NCBI GenBank assembly: GCA_964344135.1
Contig: CAYFMF010000018.1
Location: 1-33,357 of the forward strand
Length of the DNA stretch: 33,357 nt
Direction: 5' to 3'
DNA from: Thiopontia sp964344135
GTDB lineage: Bacteria; Pseudomonadota; Gammaproteobacteria; GCF-002020875
The notes under the pieces were generated by a model. It was not told the DNA's origin and ran no database searches. It saw nothing but the letters and a program-made list of their open reading frames with translations. This document shows, in pieces, positions 7,550 through 15,354 of this stretch; the first letter of the stretch is position 1; each line of letters starts with the position of its first letter. Position numbers and translations under genes: made by a program.

Positions 7550-7555
7550 CGCTCA

Positions 7556-8653
7556 CTATCCCTTCGGTGAGGTAGCCTCACTCTCTGCACCCCCATCCAT
7601 CAGCTCCAGCTCCGCATCGAGCAGCTTTTCACTCTCCTCATTCAGCGGCTCATAGCGACTGGAGATGGGGGGCTCATAGTGGTCCATGCGGACATTGTCA
7701 GCCGTTTTCTGTGCCTTCCTGCGTGCCCGCTCTGCCCGTTCACGCTCCTCCTCGGCGGCCTCTTCCGCCTCGATCCGGTCCAGCTCAGCCTCCATCTCGC
7801 TGTCGCTAAGGCCACCCTCTTCGCCGGAGTCATCTGCCGGAGAGGCGGCGCCACCGGATGGTTTTGTGGGGGAGGGGCTGTCTGGCGAAGTGTCCGTGGA
7901 GCCACTCTCCTGGTCATCCTTGGGGGCAAAGAAGGGAGAGAAGAGAATGCCCAGCTCAAACAGAATCCACATCGGGATGGCGAGCAGTGTCTGGGAGATC
8001 ATGTCAGGCGGTGTCAGCAGCATGCCGATCACAAAGGCACCGACAATGACATAGGGGCGCTTCTCACGCAGTTTTTCCGGTGTTGTGGAGCCCATCCAGA
8101 CCAGCAGAATGGTTGCAATCGGTACCTCAAAGGCGACACCAAAGGCAAAGAAGAGCTTGAGCACGAAGTCCAGATAATCCTTCATGTCCGGCATCACCTC
8201 AACACCCTCTGGTGCCGTGGTGGTGAGGAAGGCGAAGATCAGCGGGAAGACGACATAGTAGGCAAACGCCATTCCTGCATAGAAGAGGACCGTGCTGGAT
8301 GCCGCCAGGGGGAGCACCATCTTGCGCTCATGCTTGTAGAGCCCGGGAGCGACAAACCCCCATACCTGATAGAGGACATAGGGGATGGCAACATAGAATG
8401 AGAGAATCAGGGTTAGCTTGAAGGGGGTGAGGAAGGGGGAGATGACTCCGGTCGCAATCATGCTCTGCCCCTCCGGAAGAAGCTCCATCAATGGGCTGGC
8501 GATATAGTGGTAGATATCGTTGGCGAAGGCGAAGAGTGCAAGAAAAACCACCAGTACCGCCACCACAACACGCAGCAGGCGGTCACGCAGTTCGATCAGG
8601 TGGCTGACAAAGGTCTGCTCGGGAGCAATATCACCGGTATTGGTATCGCTCAT
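7556..8653 (-). CDS. tatC: Twin-arginine translocase subunit TatC with long charged C-terminal tail
   Basis: TatC is the multi-spanning receptor for twin-arginine signal peptides in the inner membrane. Residues 10-243 are a standard TatC: SHLIELRDRLLR at 17-28, SPFLTPFKLTL, VLYQVWGFVAPGLYKHER at 93-110, and six hydrophobic segments ending near LGILFSP at 234-240. The whole protein is 365 residues against about 258 in E. coli. The extra 120 residues (245-365) are a Ser/Pro/Asp/Glu-rich linker, a highly charged stretch from about 286 to 316 (alternating Glu and Arg/Lys, likely helical or coiled coil) and an acidic end. The tail has no recognised function. The start overlaps the tatB stop by four bases (ATGA). 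Confidence 0.96.
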   Translation of the reverse strand: MSDTNTGDIAPEQTFVSHLIELRDRLLRVVVAVLVVFLALFAFANDIYHYIASPLMELLPEGQSMIATGVISPFLTPFKLTLILSFYVAIPYVLYQVWGFVAPGLYKHERKMVLPLAASSTVLFYAGMAFAYYVVFPLIFAFLTTTAPEGVEVMPDMKDYLDFVLKLFFAFGVAFEVPIATILLVWMGSTTPEKLREKRPYVIVGAFVIGMLLTPPDMISQTLLAIPMWILFELGILFSPFFAPKDDQESGSTDTSPDSPSPTKPSGGAASPADDSGEEGGLSDSEMEAELDRIEAEEAAEEERERAERARRKAQKTADNVRMDHYEPPISSRYEPLNEESEKLLDAELELMDGGAESEATSPKG

Positions 8654-9057
8654 GAGTAGTGCTCATCATCATGGTTATATGAGTCGCGATCAGCGGGGGG
8701 TTCAGGGGGCTGGGTGCCATCATCAAGGGGGGCAGAGGAGCCCTCTGCCTCCTGGGCAACCTCATTGGTGGCGGAGACCATCTCCTCGGTTGCCTCGTGA
8801 ATCTCCTTCATGTCGGACTGGGTCTCTTCGATAATATCGTGGAGCCCGGCGGCAGAGGCGTGCTTCTCCATCACCTTCTTCATCTCCTCTGCCTTGAGTT
8901 CGCGGTCAATATCGGACTTTACGGAGCTGATGAAGCGGGAGATCTTGCCAAACCACTTGCCAGCGGTGCGGGCCACAGCAGGCAGACGCTCGGGGCCAAC
9001 CACCAACAGGGTGACCACTGCGATAATTGCCAGTTCCCAGAATCCGATATCAAACAT
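8650..9057 (-). CDS. tatB: Sec-independent translocase subunit TatB
   Basis: TatB forms the receptor complex with TatC. The 135-residue protein begins MFDIGFWELAIIAVVTLLVVGPERLP, the hallmark TatB N-terminus with one membrane helix, the GPERLP hinge and then an amphipathic helix (to about residue 60). A charged coiled-coil-like region and a Pro/Asp-rich tail follow. It lies 122 bases after tatA, an unusually wide gap for this operon, and overlaps tatC by four bases. Confidence 0.95.
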   Translation of the reverse strand: MFDIGFWELAIIAVVTLLVVGPERLPAVARTAGKWFGKISRFISSVKSDIDRELKAEEMKKVMEKHASAAGLHDIIEETQSDMKEIHEATEEMVSATNEVAQEAEGSSAPLDDGTQPPEPPADRDSYNHDDEHYS

Positions 9058-9162
9058 AAATGTAGATCTGCAAGGGGGTGTATGAGGTCTTGATCCTCAG
9101 TTGGGGAAGGGTAAGGCAGAGCGCTTAATGGCCCCACCCTGTTGCAGGTAACTGCAGTTTCA

Positions 9163-9176
9163 TGGCCTAGTGGCCA
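9163..9176 (-). other. Small hairpin in the tatA-tatB gap
   Basis: TGGCC-TAGT-GGCCA is a 5-bp perfect stem located just downstream of the tatA stop in transcription direction. No T-run follows. It may stabilise the tatA 3' end so that TatA is made in excess over TatB and TatC, but that is inference and the stem is short. Confidence 0.3.
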
Positions 9177-9179
9177 GAG

Positions 9180-9422
9180 CTATACCTTCTCTTTCTCTTC
9201 GGCCTTCTGCCCCTCAATCACATCCTCTTCAGCCTGGTTGAGCTGAGCAGGCTCACTGGGGACGGGCTCACCCTTGTCCTCATCCTTGACCGCCTTCTTG
9301 AAGCTCTTGATTGCCCCACCGAGGTCACCACCCACATTCTTCAGCTTCTTGGTACCAAAAATGAGAATGACCAGTACCAGTACAATCAGTAACTGCCAAA
9401 TTCCAATGCCTCCAACACCCAT
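9180..9422 (-). CDS. tatA: Sec-independent translocase subunit TatA
   Basis: TatA oligomers form the translocation element of the twin-arginine pathway. The 80-residue protein has an N-terminal membrane helix (GIWQLLIVLVLVILIFG), the FGTKKLKNVGGDLGGAIKSF hinge and amphipathic helix typical of TatA, then an acidic tail. The ATG at 9422 is chosen because GGGAG lies at a good distance upstream and because MGVGGIGIWQ matches family starts. It follows hinT by 65 bases, a his-to-tat gene order common in proteobacteria. Confidence 0.95.
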   Translation of the reverse strand: MGVGGIGIWQLLIVLVLVILIFGTKKLKNVGGDLGGAIKSFKKAVKDEDKGEPVPSEPAQLNQAEEDVIEGQKAEEKEKV

Positions 9423-9487
9423 CGTAAATACTCCCTTATATAAATCCAAACAACCAACTGATGAATAAGCGCAAAATTATAATGCTT

Positions 9488-9829
9488 TTATCCGAATCCG
9501 GGGAGATTTTTCCCACCCAGCAGATGCATGTGGAGATGAAAGATCACCTGTCCACCCTCACTCCCTGTATTGATGATGGTACGAAAACCACCCTCCAGCC
9601 CCTGTTCACGGGCCAGTTGCGGCAACAGTCGAACCATCCGTGCAGTCAGCGCATCATCATCCGGGCTCAGCGTCGCAAGGCTCTCCGTATGTCTTTTCGG
9701 GATCATCAGCAGGTGGACCTCGGCCTTGGGGTAGATGTCCCTGAAGACCAGAACATCCTCATCCTCGTAGACCACATCAGCTGGAATCTCCCCAGCCACC
9801 ATTTTGCAGAAGAGGCAGTCACTGCTCAC
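9488..9829 (-). CDS. hinT: HIT-family purine nucleoside phosphoramidase (HinT-like)
   Basis: This is a 113-residue histidine-triad hydrolase that cleaves AMP-N bonds such as adenosine phosphoramidates. It begins CLFCKMVAGEIPADVVYEDE, has the middle segment HLLMIPKRH, and ends with the triad HLHMHLLGG, giving the HxHxHxx signature. The GTG start overlaps the hisE stop by four bases (GTGA), so it is the tail of the his genes. Two cysteines near the N-terminus (CLFC) recall zinc-binding HIT proteins. HinT between hisE and tatA is common in gamma- and betaproteobacteria. Confidence 0.93.
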   Translation of the reverse strand: MSSDCLFCKMVAGEIPADVVYEDEDVLVFRDIYPKAEVHLLMIPKRHTESLATLSPDDDALTARMVRLLPQLAREQGLEGGFRTIINTGSEGGQVIFHLHMHLLGGKNLPGFG

Positions 9830-10152
9830 TGCTTCACCCCCCTTGATGCCTTCTCCTCATGGCCGGAGAGGCCAAATCGGCGCTCCAGTTCGGAGAGGAC
9901 CTCATCGGGCGGGATCTCATGATGGCTGAGCAGTACAAGGCAGTGAAACCAGAGATCTGCCATCTCATAGACGGTCTGTGCACGATCCCCCTCCTTTGCT
10001 GCAATCACGGTCTCCGTTGCCTCCTCCCCAATCTTTTTCAGAATGGTATCGGTCCCCTTCTGGTAGAGGTGAGCCACGTAGGACTCCTTCGGGTCGGCCC
10101 CCTTTCTCTGTGTCAGTACGGCGGTCAGCTCATGGAGAATCTGGTTGTTCAT
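9826..10152 (-). CDS. hisE: Phosphoribosyl-ATP pyrophosphatase
   Basis: HisE removes pyrophosphate from phosphoribosyl-ATP, the second step of histidine synthesis. The 108-residue MazG-like all-helical protein has KIGEEATETVIAAKEGD and YEMADLWFHCLVLL, which carry the metal-binding acidic residues. It is separate from HisI here, whereas E. coli has a HisI-HisE fusion. Its ATG overlaps the stop of the SYLF-domain gene by four bases, and its own stop overlaps hinT in the same way. Confidence 0.96.
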   Translation of the reverse strand: MNNQILHELTAVLTQRKGADPKESYVAHLYQKGTDTILKKIGEEATETVIAAKEGDRAQTVYEMADLWFHCLVLLSHHEIPPDEVLSELERRFGLSGHEEKASRGVKQ

Positions 10153-10850
10153 GAGGCATCCCCGGCAATGTGTTGATTCAGTAGCGCCTTGAGTCTGCGC
10201 AGGCCACTTGAACGGTTGCTTGTGGGCTGCTGAATGATGTCCTGTGCGGTGATGTCCGCCTGATCATAGAATGTTGCATTGGCCTCGTCATCAACGGTCA
10301 GGGCGGAGCCATCGAGAGCAACACCGACAAACAGCCCACGGCTGCGTGACCAGGAGTAGATCTCGGTTTTCAGTGTGGGGTCGGTCGCAACGGTTGTATC
10401 GCGGCCAATGGGGCCCGCAGAGATCGCTGCATCCACACCCAGCGTCAGCTTTCCATCCAGCAGGCTGTCGATGGTGTTGGGGCGCTTGAAAGAGAGAATG
10501 ACATCGCTGGATTGTGCGCCAATCTGGTATCCATAGCTGGCACCGGTCATCGAGACAAAGATCGGGTTGTTCCACTGGTCATCCTTGCGAAACAGCATGA
10601 CCCCCTTGCCATGGCTGACGCCAACCCCAAATCCGACGCTGAGCATACCGGGCAGAATGACAACGCCATCGCCCTTGCGCAACAGTGAGGTGGGGATGCT
10701 CTCCTCAGAGTCATCATTCAGGATATCCTCCAGAACCTGTACTGCTGACCAGATCGTGGCGGTCTCCTTTCCCCCTGCATGGCCGGGTTGGGGCAGTGTT
10801 GTCAGCAACAGGATCAGGGCCACCACAGTGGCAGATTGAAGTCGTCTCAT
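10149..10850 (-). CDS. Exported SYLF-domain (YSC84-like) protein inside the his genes
   Basis: This 233-residue protein starts with a clear signal peptide (MRRLQSATVVALILLLTTLP, cleavage probably after GHA near residue 25). A lipid-binding SYLF/Ysc84 domain follows: AVQVLEDILNDD, GVVILPGMLSVGFGVGVSHG, GASYGYQIGAQSSDVILSF, LTLGVDAAISAGPIGR and YSWSRSRGLFVGVALDGSAL. Bacterial members are thought to be periplasmic or envelope lipid-associated proteins; a reaction is not known. It is placed between hisI and hisE with four-base start/stop overlaps on both sides, so translation is probably coupled to the histidine enzymes. No sequence link to histidine synthesis is seen. No lipobox cysteine is present. 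Confidence 0.9.
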   Translation of the reverse strand: MRRLQSATVVALILLLTTLPQPGHAGGKETATIWSAVQVLEDILNDDSEESIPTSLLRKGDGVVILPGMLSVGFGVGVSHGKGVMLFRKDDQWNNPIFVSMTGASYGYQIGAQSSDVILSFKRPNTIDSLLDGKLTLGVDAAISAGPIGRDTTVATDPTLKTEIYSWSRSRGLFVGVALDGSALTVDDEANATFYDQADITAQDIIQQPTSNRSSGLRRLKALLNQHIAGDAS

Positions 10851-11230
10851 GATGAATAGATCTCCTCGGGATCTCTCAGTACCGGTGTTGTGGTCTCCCA
10901 GCTTCCATCAACCAGTTTACGGTAGAAGCAGCTGTGGCGTCCGGTGTGACAGGCGATACCACCCCGTTGTTCGACCTTGATCAGGAGCACATCCTGGTCA
11001 CAATCCATCCGAATGGAGTGGATGATCTGCTGATGGCCAGACTCCTCCCCCTTGTGCCAGAGCTTTTTTCTTGAGCGTGACCAGTAGACGGCGTGGCCGC
11101 TCTCAACACTCAACTGGAGCGACTCGCGATTCATCCAGGCCATCATCAGGATCTCGCCACTATCTGCCTCCTGGGCGATGGCGGGGACCAGCCCATCCTC
11201 ATTCCACTGGATCTCCTCAAGCCAGCTCAC
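10847..11230 (-). CDS. hisI: Phosphoribosyl-AMP cyclohydrolase
   Basis: HisI opens the adenine ring of phosphoribosyl-AMP, step three of histidine synthesis, with zinc and magnesium. The 127-residue protein carries AYWSR-type VYWSRSRKKLWHKGEESGH, the acidic MDCDQDVLLIKVEQ metal site and CHTGRHSCFYR with the zinc cysteines. It begins with GTG overlapping the hisF stop (GTGA). No HisE domain is fused to it. Confidence 0.97.
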   Translation of the reverse strand: MSWLEEIQWNEDGLVPAIAQEADSGEILMMAWMNRESLQLSVESGHAVYWSRSRKKLWHKGEESGHQQIIHSIRMDCDQDVLLIKVEQRGGIACHTGRHSCFYRKLVDGSWETTTPVLRDPEEIYSS

Positions 11231-12000
11231 AGGCGCACCTCAATCCCCTGATCGGCCATGAAGGTTTTGGCCTCCCCTACAGTATATTCACCAAAGTGGA
11301 AGATGCTGGCCGCAAGTACGGCATCGGCCCCCCCTCGGGTTACGCCATCGGCAAGGTGCTGGAGATTTCCAACACCACCAGAGGCAATAACCGGTACGGA
11401 GACCGCCTGGCTGATCGCATGGTTGAGATCAAGGTTGAACCCCTGCCTGGTCCCGTCTCGGTCCATGCTGGTCAACAGGATCTCTCCGGCCCCATATTCA
11501 ACCATCTTTTTGGCCCACTCGATGGCATCAATTCCGGTCGGCTTTCTTCCCCCATGGGTAAAGATCTCCCAGCGCAGGGGCTCACCCTCTGCGGAGACCT
11601 GTTTGGCATCAATGGCAACCACAATGCACTGGGAGCCAAAGCGTTCAGAGGCCTCACGCACAAATTCGGGGTTGAAGACCGCCGCCGTGTTGATGGCAAC
11701 CTTGTCCGCACCTGCATTGAGCATGCGACGCACATCAGCCACCTCGCGGATCCCCCCGCCAACGGTCAGGGGAATGAAGACCTCACTGGCAACCTGCTCC
11801 ACCACATGGACCATGGTCTCCCGATCCTCATGGCTTGCGGTAATATCCAGGAAGGTGAGCTCATCGGCCCCCTCGCTGTCGTAACGGCGGGCAACCTCTA
11901 CCGGATCTCCGGCATCGCGGATATCCACAAACTGAACACCCTTGACCACACGTCCCTGATCAACATCAAGGCAGGGGATGATCCGTTTTGCCAGCCCCAT
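11227..12000 (-). CDS. hisF: Imidazole glycerol phosphate synthase cyclase subunit
   Basis: HisF is the TIM-barrel cyclase that combines ammonia from HisH with PRFAR, yielding imidazole glycerol phosphate and AICAR. The 257-residue protein starts MGLAKRIIPCLDVDQGRVVKG with catalytic Asp in CLDVD. It has LTVGGGIR, DKVAINTAAV, the second catalytic aspartate in ILLTSMDRDGT, and VIASGGVGN. The ATG at 12000 gives the standard N-terminus; one base separates it from the hisA stop. AICAR links this pathway to purine synthesis. Confidence 0.98.
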   Translation of the reverse strand: MGLAKRIIPCLDVDQGRVVKGVQFVDIRDAGDPVEVARRYDSEGADELTFLDITASHEDRETMVHVVEQVASEVFIPLTVGGGIREVADVRRMLNAGADKVAINTAAVFNPEFVREASERFGSQCIVVAIDAKQVSAEGEPLRWEIFTHGGRKPTGIDAIEWAKKMVEYGAGEILLTSMDRDGTRQGFNLDLNHAISQAVSVPVIASGGVGNLQHLADGVTRGGADAVLAASIFHFGEYTVGEAKTFMADQGIEVRL

Positions 12001-12001
12001 T

Positions 12002-12736
12002 CTATTTGGCTCCGTCGGAGTAGCGTTGAGCTTCGGCAAAGTCGAGCGTCCCCTCATAGATTGCGCGTCCGGTAATGGCGCCCGTGATGCCGTGGTCCGC
12101 CACGGCACAGAGCCCTTCGATATCACCCATGTTGGTGATTCCTCCAGAGGCGATGATCGGGATATTGACTGCATCGGCCAGATTCCTGGTCGCCTCCACA
12201 TTGACACCCTGCATCATTCCATCGCGGCTGATGTCGGTGTAGACAATGGCGGAGACGCCGTCCGCCTCAAAGGATTTTGCGACATCGGTGGCATCCTGAT
12301 CGGAGACCTCGGCCCAGCCATTGATGGCAACCATCCCATCCTTGGCGTCGATGCCGACGATGACATGACCGGCAAACTCCCTGCAGAGGTCACGGATAAA
12401 TTCGGGCTCGGTAATCGCCTTGGTGCCGATGATGACATACTGAACCCCTGCATTCAGATAGGTCTCAACGGTCTCATGGGTACGAATCCCGCCACCAATC
12501 TGAATCGGGAGGTCGGGGTAGGCGGCAGCAATATCGTGTACTACACCAGCGTTTTTGGGTTCACCATCAAAGGCTCCATTGAGATCTACCAGGTGGAGGC
12601 GACGCGCCCCCTGATCCACCCAGCGCGCAGCCATGGAGACCGGATCATCAGAGAAGATGGTCTCATCCTCCATTATCCCCTGGCGGAGGCGGACACATTT
12701 TCCATCCTTAAGATCGATGGCAGGAATGATTAGCAT
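12002..12736 (-). CDS. hisA: ProFAR isomerase
   Basis: HisA isomerises ProFAR to PRFAR by an Amadori rearrangement. The 244-residue barrel starts MLIIPAIDLKDGKCVRLRQG with the catalytic Asp of AIDLK. It continues with LHLVDLNGAF, IQIGGGIR, VIIGTKAI, the second catalytic Asp in IVYTDISRDGM, and IIASGGI. The ATG at 12736 fits the family start, 22 bases after the hisH stop. Confidence 0.98.
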   Translation of the reverse strand: MLIIPAIDLKDGKCVRLRQGIMEDETIFSDDPVSMAARWVDQGARRLHLVDLNGAFDGEPKNAGVVHDIAAAYPDLPIQIGGGIRTHETVETYLNAGVQYVIIGTKAITEPEFIRDLCREFAGHVIVGIDAKDGMVAINGWAEVSDQDATDVAKSFEADGVSAIVYTDISRDGMMQGVNVEATRNLADAVNIPIIASGGITNMGDIEGLCAVADHGITGAITGRAIYEGTLDFAEAQRYSDGAK

Positions 12737-12758
12737 ATTGTCAGATACCTGTAGACGT

Positions 12759-13403
12759 TCATGACCCATTCCACTGGGTAAAGTTTTTTAGCAGCTGAAG
12801 CCCCATGTGCTGGCTCTTTTCAGGGTGAAACTGGGTGGCAAACAGGTTGTCACGCTGCAGTGCGCAGGAAAAATCGAGGCCATACCGTGTGGTGGCAGCA
12901 ATCTGGCTCTGCTCCTCGGGTGAGGCGTAGTAGCTGTGTACAAAATAGAATCGGCTGCCATTCGGGATACCGTTCCACAGCGGATGTTCCCGCTGCTCCA
13001 CCCCATTCCACCCCATATGGGGAATCTTCAGCCGTTCATCAGGCTCTTCCGGATCGTAAAGGGGATTCGAGAACTGTTTGACCTCTCCCGCAAGGATTCC
13101 CAGCCCGGGGGTGCCACCATTCTCCTCACTATGGTCCAGCAGGAGCTGCATTCCGAGGCAGATCCCCAGGAAGGGACGATCCATGGCAACCTCACGAACT
13201 ACCTGGGAGAGCCCTCGTTTCTCCAGTTCGTCCATACAGTCGCGCATTGCCCCTACGCCGGGGAACACAATCCGGTCCGCCGAGAGAATCTCCTCCGGAT
13301 GGTCTGTGACCAGGACATTGAGATCGGGGGCTACATGCTCCAGCGCCTTGGAGACCGAGCGCAGGTTTCCCATCCCATAGTCAATGACTGCAAGGGTGGA
13401 CAT
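12759..13403 (-). CDS. hisH: Imidazole glycerol phosphate synthase glutaminase subunit
   Basis: HisH is a class I glutamine amidotransferase that feeds ammonia to HisF. The 214-residue protein begins STLAVIDYGMGNLRSVSKAL. It contains the PGVGAM oxyanion segment, nucleophile Cys82 in FLGICLGMQLL, and the catalytic His193/Glu195 pair in TQFHPEKSQ. PHMGWN near the middle is also typical. Its start codon lies directly next to the hisB stop. Confidence 0.98.
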   Translation of the reverse strand: MSTLAVIDYGMGNLRSVSKALEHVAPDLNVLVTDHPEEILSADRIVFPGVGAMRDCMDELEKRGLSQVVREVAMDRPFLGICLGMQLLLDHSEENGGTPGLGILAGEVKQFSNPLYDPEEPDERLKIPHMGWNGVEQREHPLWNGIPNGSRFYFVHSYYASPEEQSQIAATTRYGLDFSCALQRDNLFATQFHPEKSQHMGLQLLKNFTQWNGS

Positions 13404-13997
13404 TTACAGCGCGCCTTTTGTCGATGGGAGTTTCCCTTTCATCCGCTCGTCAGACTCCACAGCCATCCGGACTGCACGTCCAAATGCCTTGAAAATGGTC
13501 TCTGCAATATGGTGGCTGTTTCTCCCGCGTATTGCATCGATATGGAGGGTTGCACCTGCATGGTTGACAAACCCCTGAAAGAACTCACCAAAGAGTTCTG
13601 TCTCAAAGCTGCCGACCGATGTGCTCGGGAATGTGGCATTGAACTCAATTCCCGGGCGTCCCGAAAAGTCGATGACGACACGTGAGAGGGCCTCATCCAG
13701 TGGCACGTAGGCGTGGCCATAGCGTCGAATACCCTTTTTGTCACCCAGTGCTCTGGCGACAGCCTGACCAATGGTGATGCCGATATCCTCAACGGTGTGG
13801 TGGCCGTCGATGTGCAGATCCCCCTTCGCCTCGATCTCCAGGTTGATCAGGCCGTGGCGGGCAACCTGCTCCAGCATGTGCTCCAGAAAGGGGACACCGG
13901 TATTGAGTGTTGAGGAGCCATCTCCATCAAGGTCAACAGTGACCTGAATCTGGGTCTCCAGCGTGTTGCGCTCAATGGTTGCGATACGATCAGTCAT
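13404..13997 (-). CDS. hisB: Imidazoleglycerol-phosphate dehydratase
   Basis: HisB dehydrates imidazole glycerol phosphate to imidazole acetol phosphate using manganese. The 197-residue protein is the single-function form, without the N-terminal histidinol-phosphatase domain of the E. coli enzyme. Metal-binding motifs DGHHTVEDIGI, the FLEHMLEQVARHG segment, and HAGATLHIDAIRGRNSHHIAE are in place. It is the first gene of the minus-strand his-tat run. The upstream region (13998-14180) is shared with fnr; no leader peptide rich in histidine codons was seen there. Confidence 0.97.
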   Translation of the reverse strand: MTDRIATIERNTLETQIQVTVDLDGDGSSTLNTGVPFLEHMLEQVARHGLINLEIEAKGDLHIDGHHTVEDIGITIGQAVARALGDKKGIRRYGHAYVPLDEALSRVVIDFSGRPGIEFNATFPSTSVGSFETELFGEFFQGFVNHAGATLHIDAIRGRNSHHIAETIFKAFGRAVRMAVESDERMKGKLPSTKGAL

Positions 13998-14087
13998 GTC
14001 TTGTCTGGCAATTGGGTGTGAGAATAAAAGAGATAGAATACCCTGTAATCGCCCTGGTTTGAACTGTTGGTCGGCAAAGGTGGAAAA

Positions 14088-14101
14088 TTGATTAAGGTCA
14101 A
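14088..14101. promoter_or_regulatory. FNR-type operator, one mismatch
   Basis: TTGAT-TAAG-GTCAA matches the FNR consensus TTGAT-N4-ATCAA at nine of ten positions. It lies 80 bases before the fnr start and between fnr and the divergent hisB. Relative to the candidate fnr promoter it would centre near -47, upstream of or touching the -35 region. It suggests that FNR controls its own gene, or the his operon, according to oxygen. Confidence 0.5.
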
Positions 14102-14108
14102 CGATTCA

Positions 14109-14135
14109 TTGCATGCACATCGGTACCATTATAAT
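14109..14135 (+). promoter_or_regulatory. Candidate promoter of fnr
   Basis: A perfect TATAAT at 14130-14135 is preceded by TTGCAT at 14109-14114 with 15 bases between, a short but workable spacing. The sequence ATTATAAT also reads as TATAAT on the other strand, so a hisB promoter could overlap here. Confidence 0.45.
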
Positions 14136-14180
14136 CTTTTATTTATCTCCAATTTCCGGAAAAGAGACTGAAAATCAGCT

Positions 14181-14882
14181 ATGGTCGCCAAGAAAGCAGC
14201 ATCTGTACTCTGTCCGCAGTGCGAACTCAATGATGTCTGTCAGCAGTATGGTGTTGCAGATGTTGCTGATCCCAATGTGCTGGGTGAGGTGACCCCGCAG
14301 CAAAGTGTGAAAAAGGGGGATGTGGTCTGCAGTGCTGGAGAGCGTTTTGACTATCTCTATGCGGTCCATGCAGGCGCCTTCAAGAGCATGGTGACTCTCC
14401 CGAGCGGTGAGGAGCGTGTAACAGGATTCTATTTTGCGGGAGAGATTATCGGCTCCGAGGGGATGAGTACAGGCAAGTATGGGCGTACTGTGGTTGCACT
14501 TCAGGATGGGCAGCTGTGTTACCTGCCGGAGGACTCCTTCTCTCCGGAGGACTCCTCTCGCAACATGATCCGTCAGGGGCTACTGGTTGCGATGAGTCAT
14601 CAGGTCAAGAATGAGCAGTGGACCGGACTGATGGCGGCACATCGTGCCGAACAGCGTGTTGCGATCTTTCTCTATATGGTCTCCAGGCGCTTCGAATTTC
14701 ATGGCTTTCCGGCAACCGAGTTCAGGCTCCCGATGTCCAGGGAGGAGATTGCCAGCTATCTGGGGCTTGCGGTGGAGACGGTAAGCCGCTCCTTCCAGAA
14801 GCTGAAAAGCTCGGGACTGATTCAGGTCAGTGGGCGTAATGTTGTGCTGGAGGACCGGGACGCACTGCAGGATTTCTCCTGA
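14181..14882 (+). CDS. fnr: FNR, oxygen-sensing Crp-family transcription regulator
   Basis: FNR is active as a dimer holding a [4Fe-4S] cluster when oxygen is absent. In this 233-residue protein Cys11, Cys14 and Cys20 (CPQCELNDVC) and Cys113 (GQLCYLP) match the cluster ligands of E. coli FNR (20, 23, 29, 122), including the 93-residue gap to the last one. The cyclic-nucleotide-like barrel is visible in YLYAVHAGAFKS and GFYFAGEIIG. The helix-turn-helix near the end reads REEIASYLGLAVETVSR, with the E-x-x-S-R contacts that recognise TTGAT. A near-consensus FNR site precedes the gene. It is convergent with dtd. Confidence 0.95.
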   Translation: MVAKKAASVLCPQCELNDVCQQYGVADVADPNVLGEVTPQQSVKKGDVVCSAGERFDYLYAVHAGAFKSMVTLPSGEERVTGFYFAGEIIGSEGMSTGKYGRTVVALQDGQLCYLPEDSFSPEDSSRNMIRQGLLVAMSHQVKNEQWTGLMAAHRAEQRVAIFLYMVSRRFEFHGFPATEFRLPMSREEIASYLGLAVETVSRSFQKLKSSGLIQVSGRNVVLEDRDALQDFS

Positions 14883-14893
14883 CACGCTGTCAG
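14879..14893. terminator. Weak hairpin at the fnr stop
   Basis: CTGACA-CGC-TGTCAG is a perfect 6-bp stem that includes the fnr TGA stop codon. It stands between the converging fnr and dtd genes, but no T-run follows on either strand. A termination role is uncertain. Confidence 0.3.
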
Positions 14894-14916
14894 GCAGTCC
14901 GGGAATAATCGACTTC

Positions 14917-15354
14917 TCAACTCCGCAGCAGAAAGGTTGCGGGGCCATCATTGGTCAGTGAGACCTGCATGTTGGCACCAAATTGCCCCTGCTCAACCAC
15001 CGGATGGTGCGCTCTGGCATGGTCTACCAGCCGCTGAAACAGCCTCTCCCCCTGCTCTGGCTGCGCAGCGGTCGAGAAACCGGGGCGCATTCCCTTTCCG
15101 GTATCAGCCGCCAGTGTAAACTGCGGAACCAGTAGCAGCCCCCCGCCGGCCTGCTGCAGGGAACGGTTCATCCTCCCCTCCTCATCGGGAAAGATACGGT
15201 ACCCCAGGATCCTCTCCAGCAACCGCTTCAGCTCACGGTCTCCATCAGCGGGCTCAACCCCAATCAGGGCAAGCAGTCCGGAATCGATCGCGCCGACAGA
15301 CTCCCCCTCAACCGAAACCGATGCCTCGGTGACCCGCTGCAGCAGTGCGATCAT
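14917..15354 (-). CDS. dtd: D-aminoacyl-tRNA deacylase
   Basis: Dtd hydrolyses D-amino acids (and glycine) mischarged on tRNA, as a cytosolic dimer. The 145-residue protein has the expected MIALLQRVTEASVSVEGE start, GYRIFPDEEGRMNRS, and the two active-site motifs. These are LVPQFTLAADT (usually SQFT; Pro replaces Ser here) and the C-terminal NDGPATFLL with the Gly-cisPro pair. Its ATG overlaps the stop of the methionine-rich membrane protein by four bases, so both are probably translated from one message. Confidence 0.95.
   Translation of the reverse strand: MIALLQRVTEASVSVEGESVGAIDSGLLALIGVEPADGDRELKRLLERILGYRIFPDEEGRMNRSLQQAGGGLLLVPQFTLAADTGKGMRPGFSTAAQPEQGERLFQRLVDHARAHHPVVEQGQFGANMQVSLTNDGPATFLLRS

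Noticed and set aside
11071..12075. 334-codon plus-strand frame opposite hisI and hisF
   Set aside because: It is antisense to two well-conserved enzymes and resembles no family.
13998..14087. Histidine attenuator leader before hisB
   Set aside because: I found no short reading frame rich in histidine codons and no terminator-like hairpin on the minus strand.
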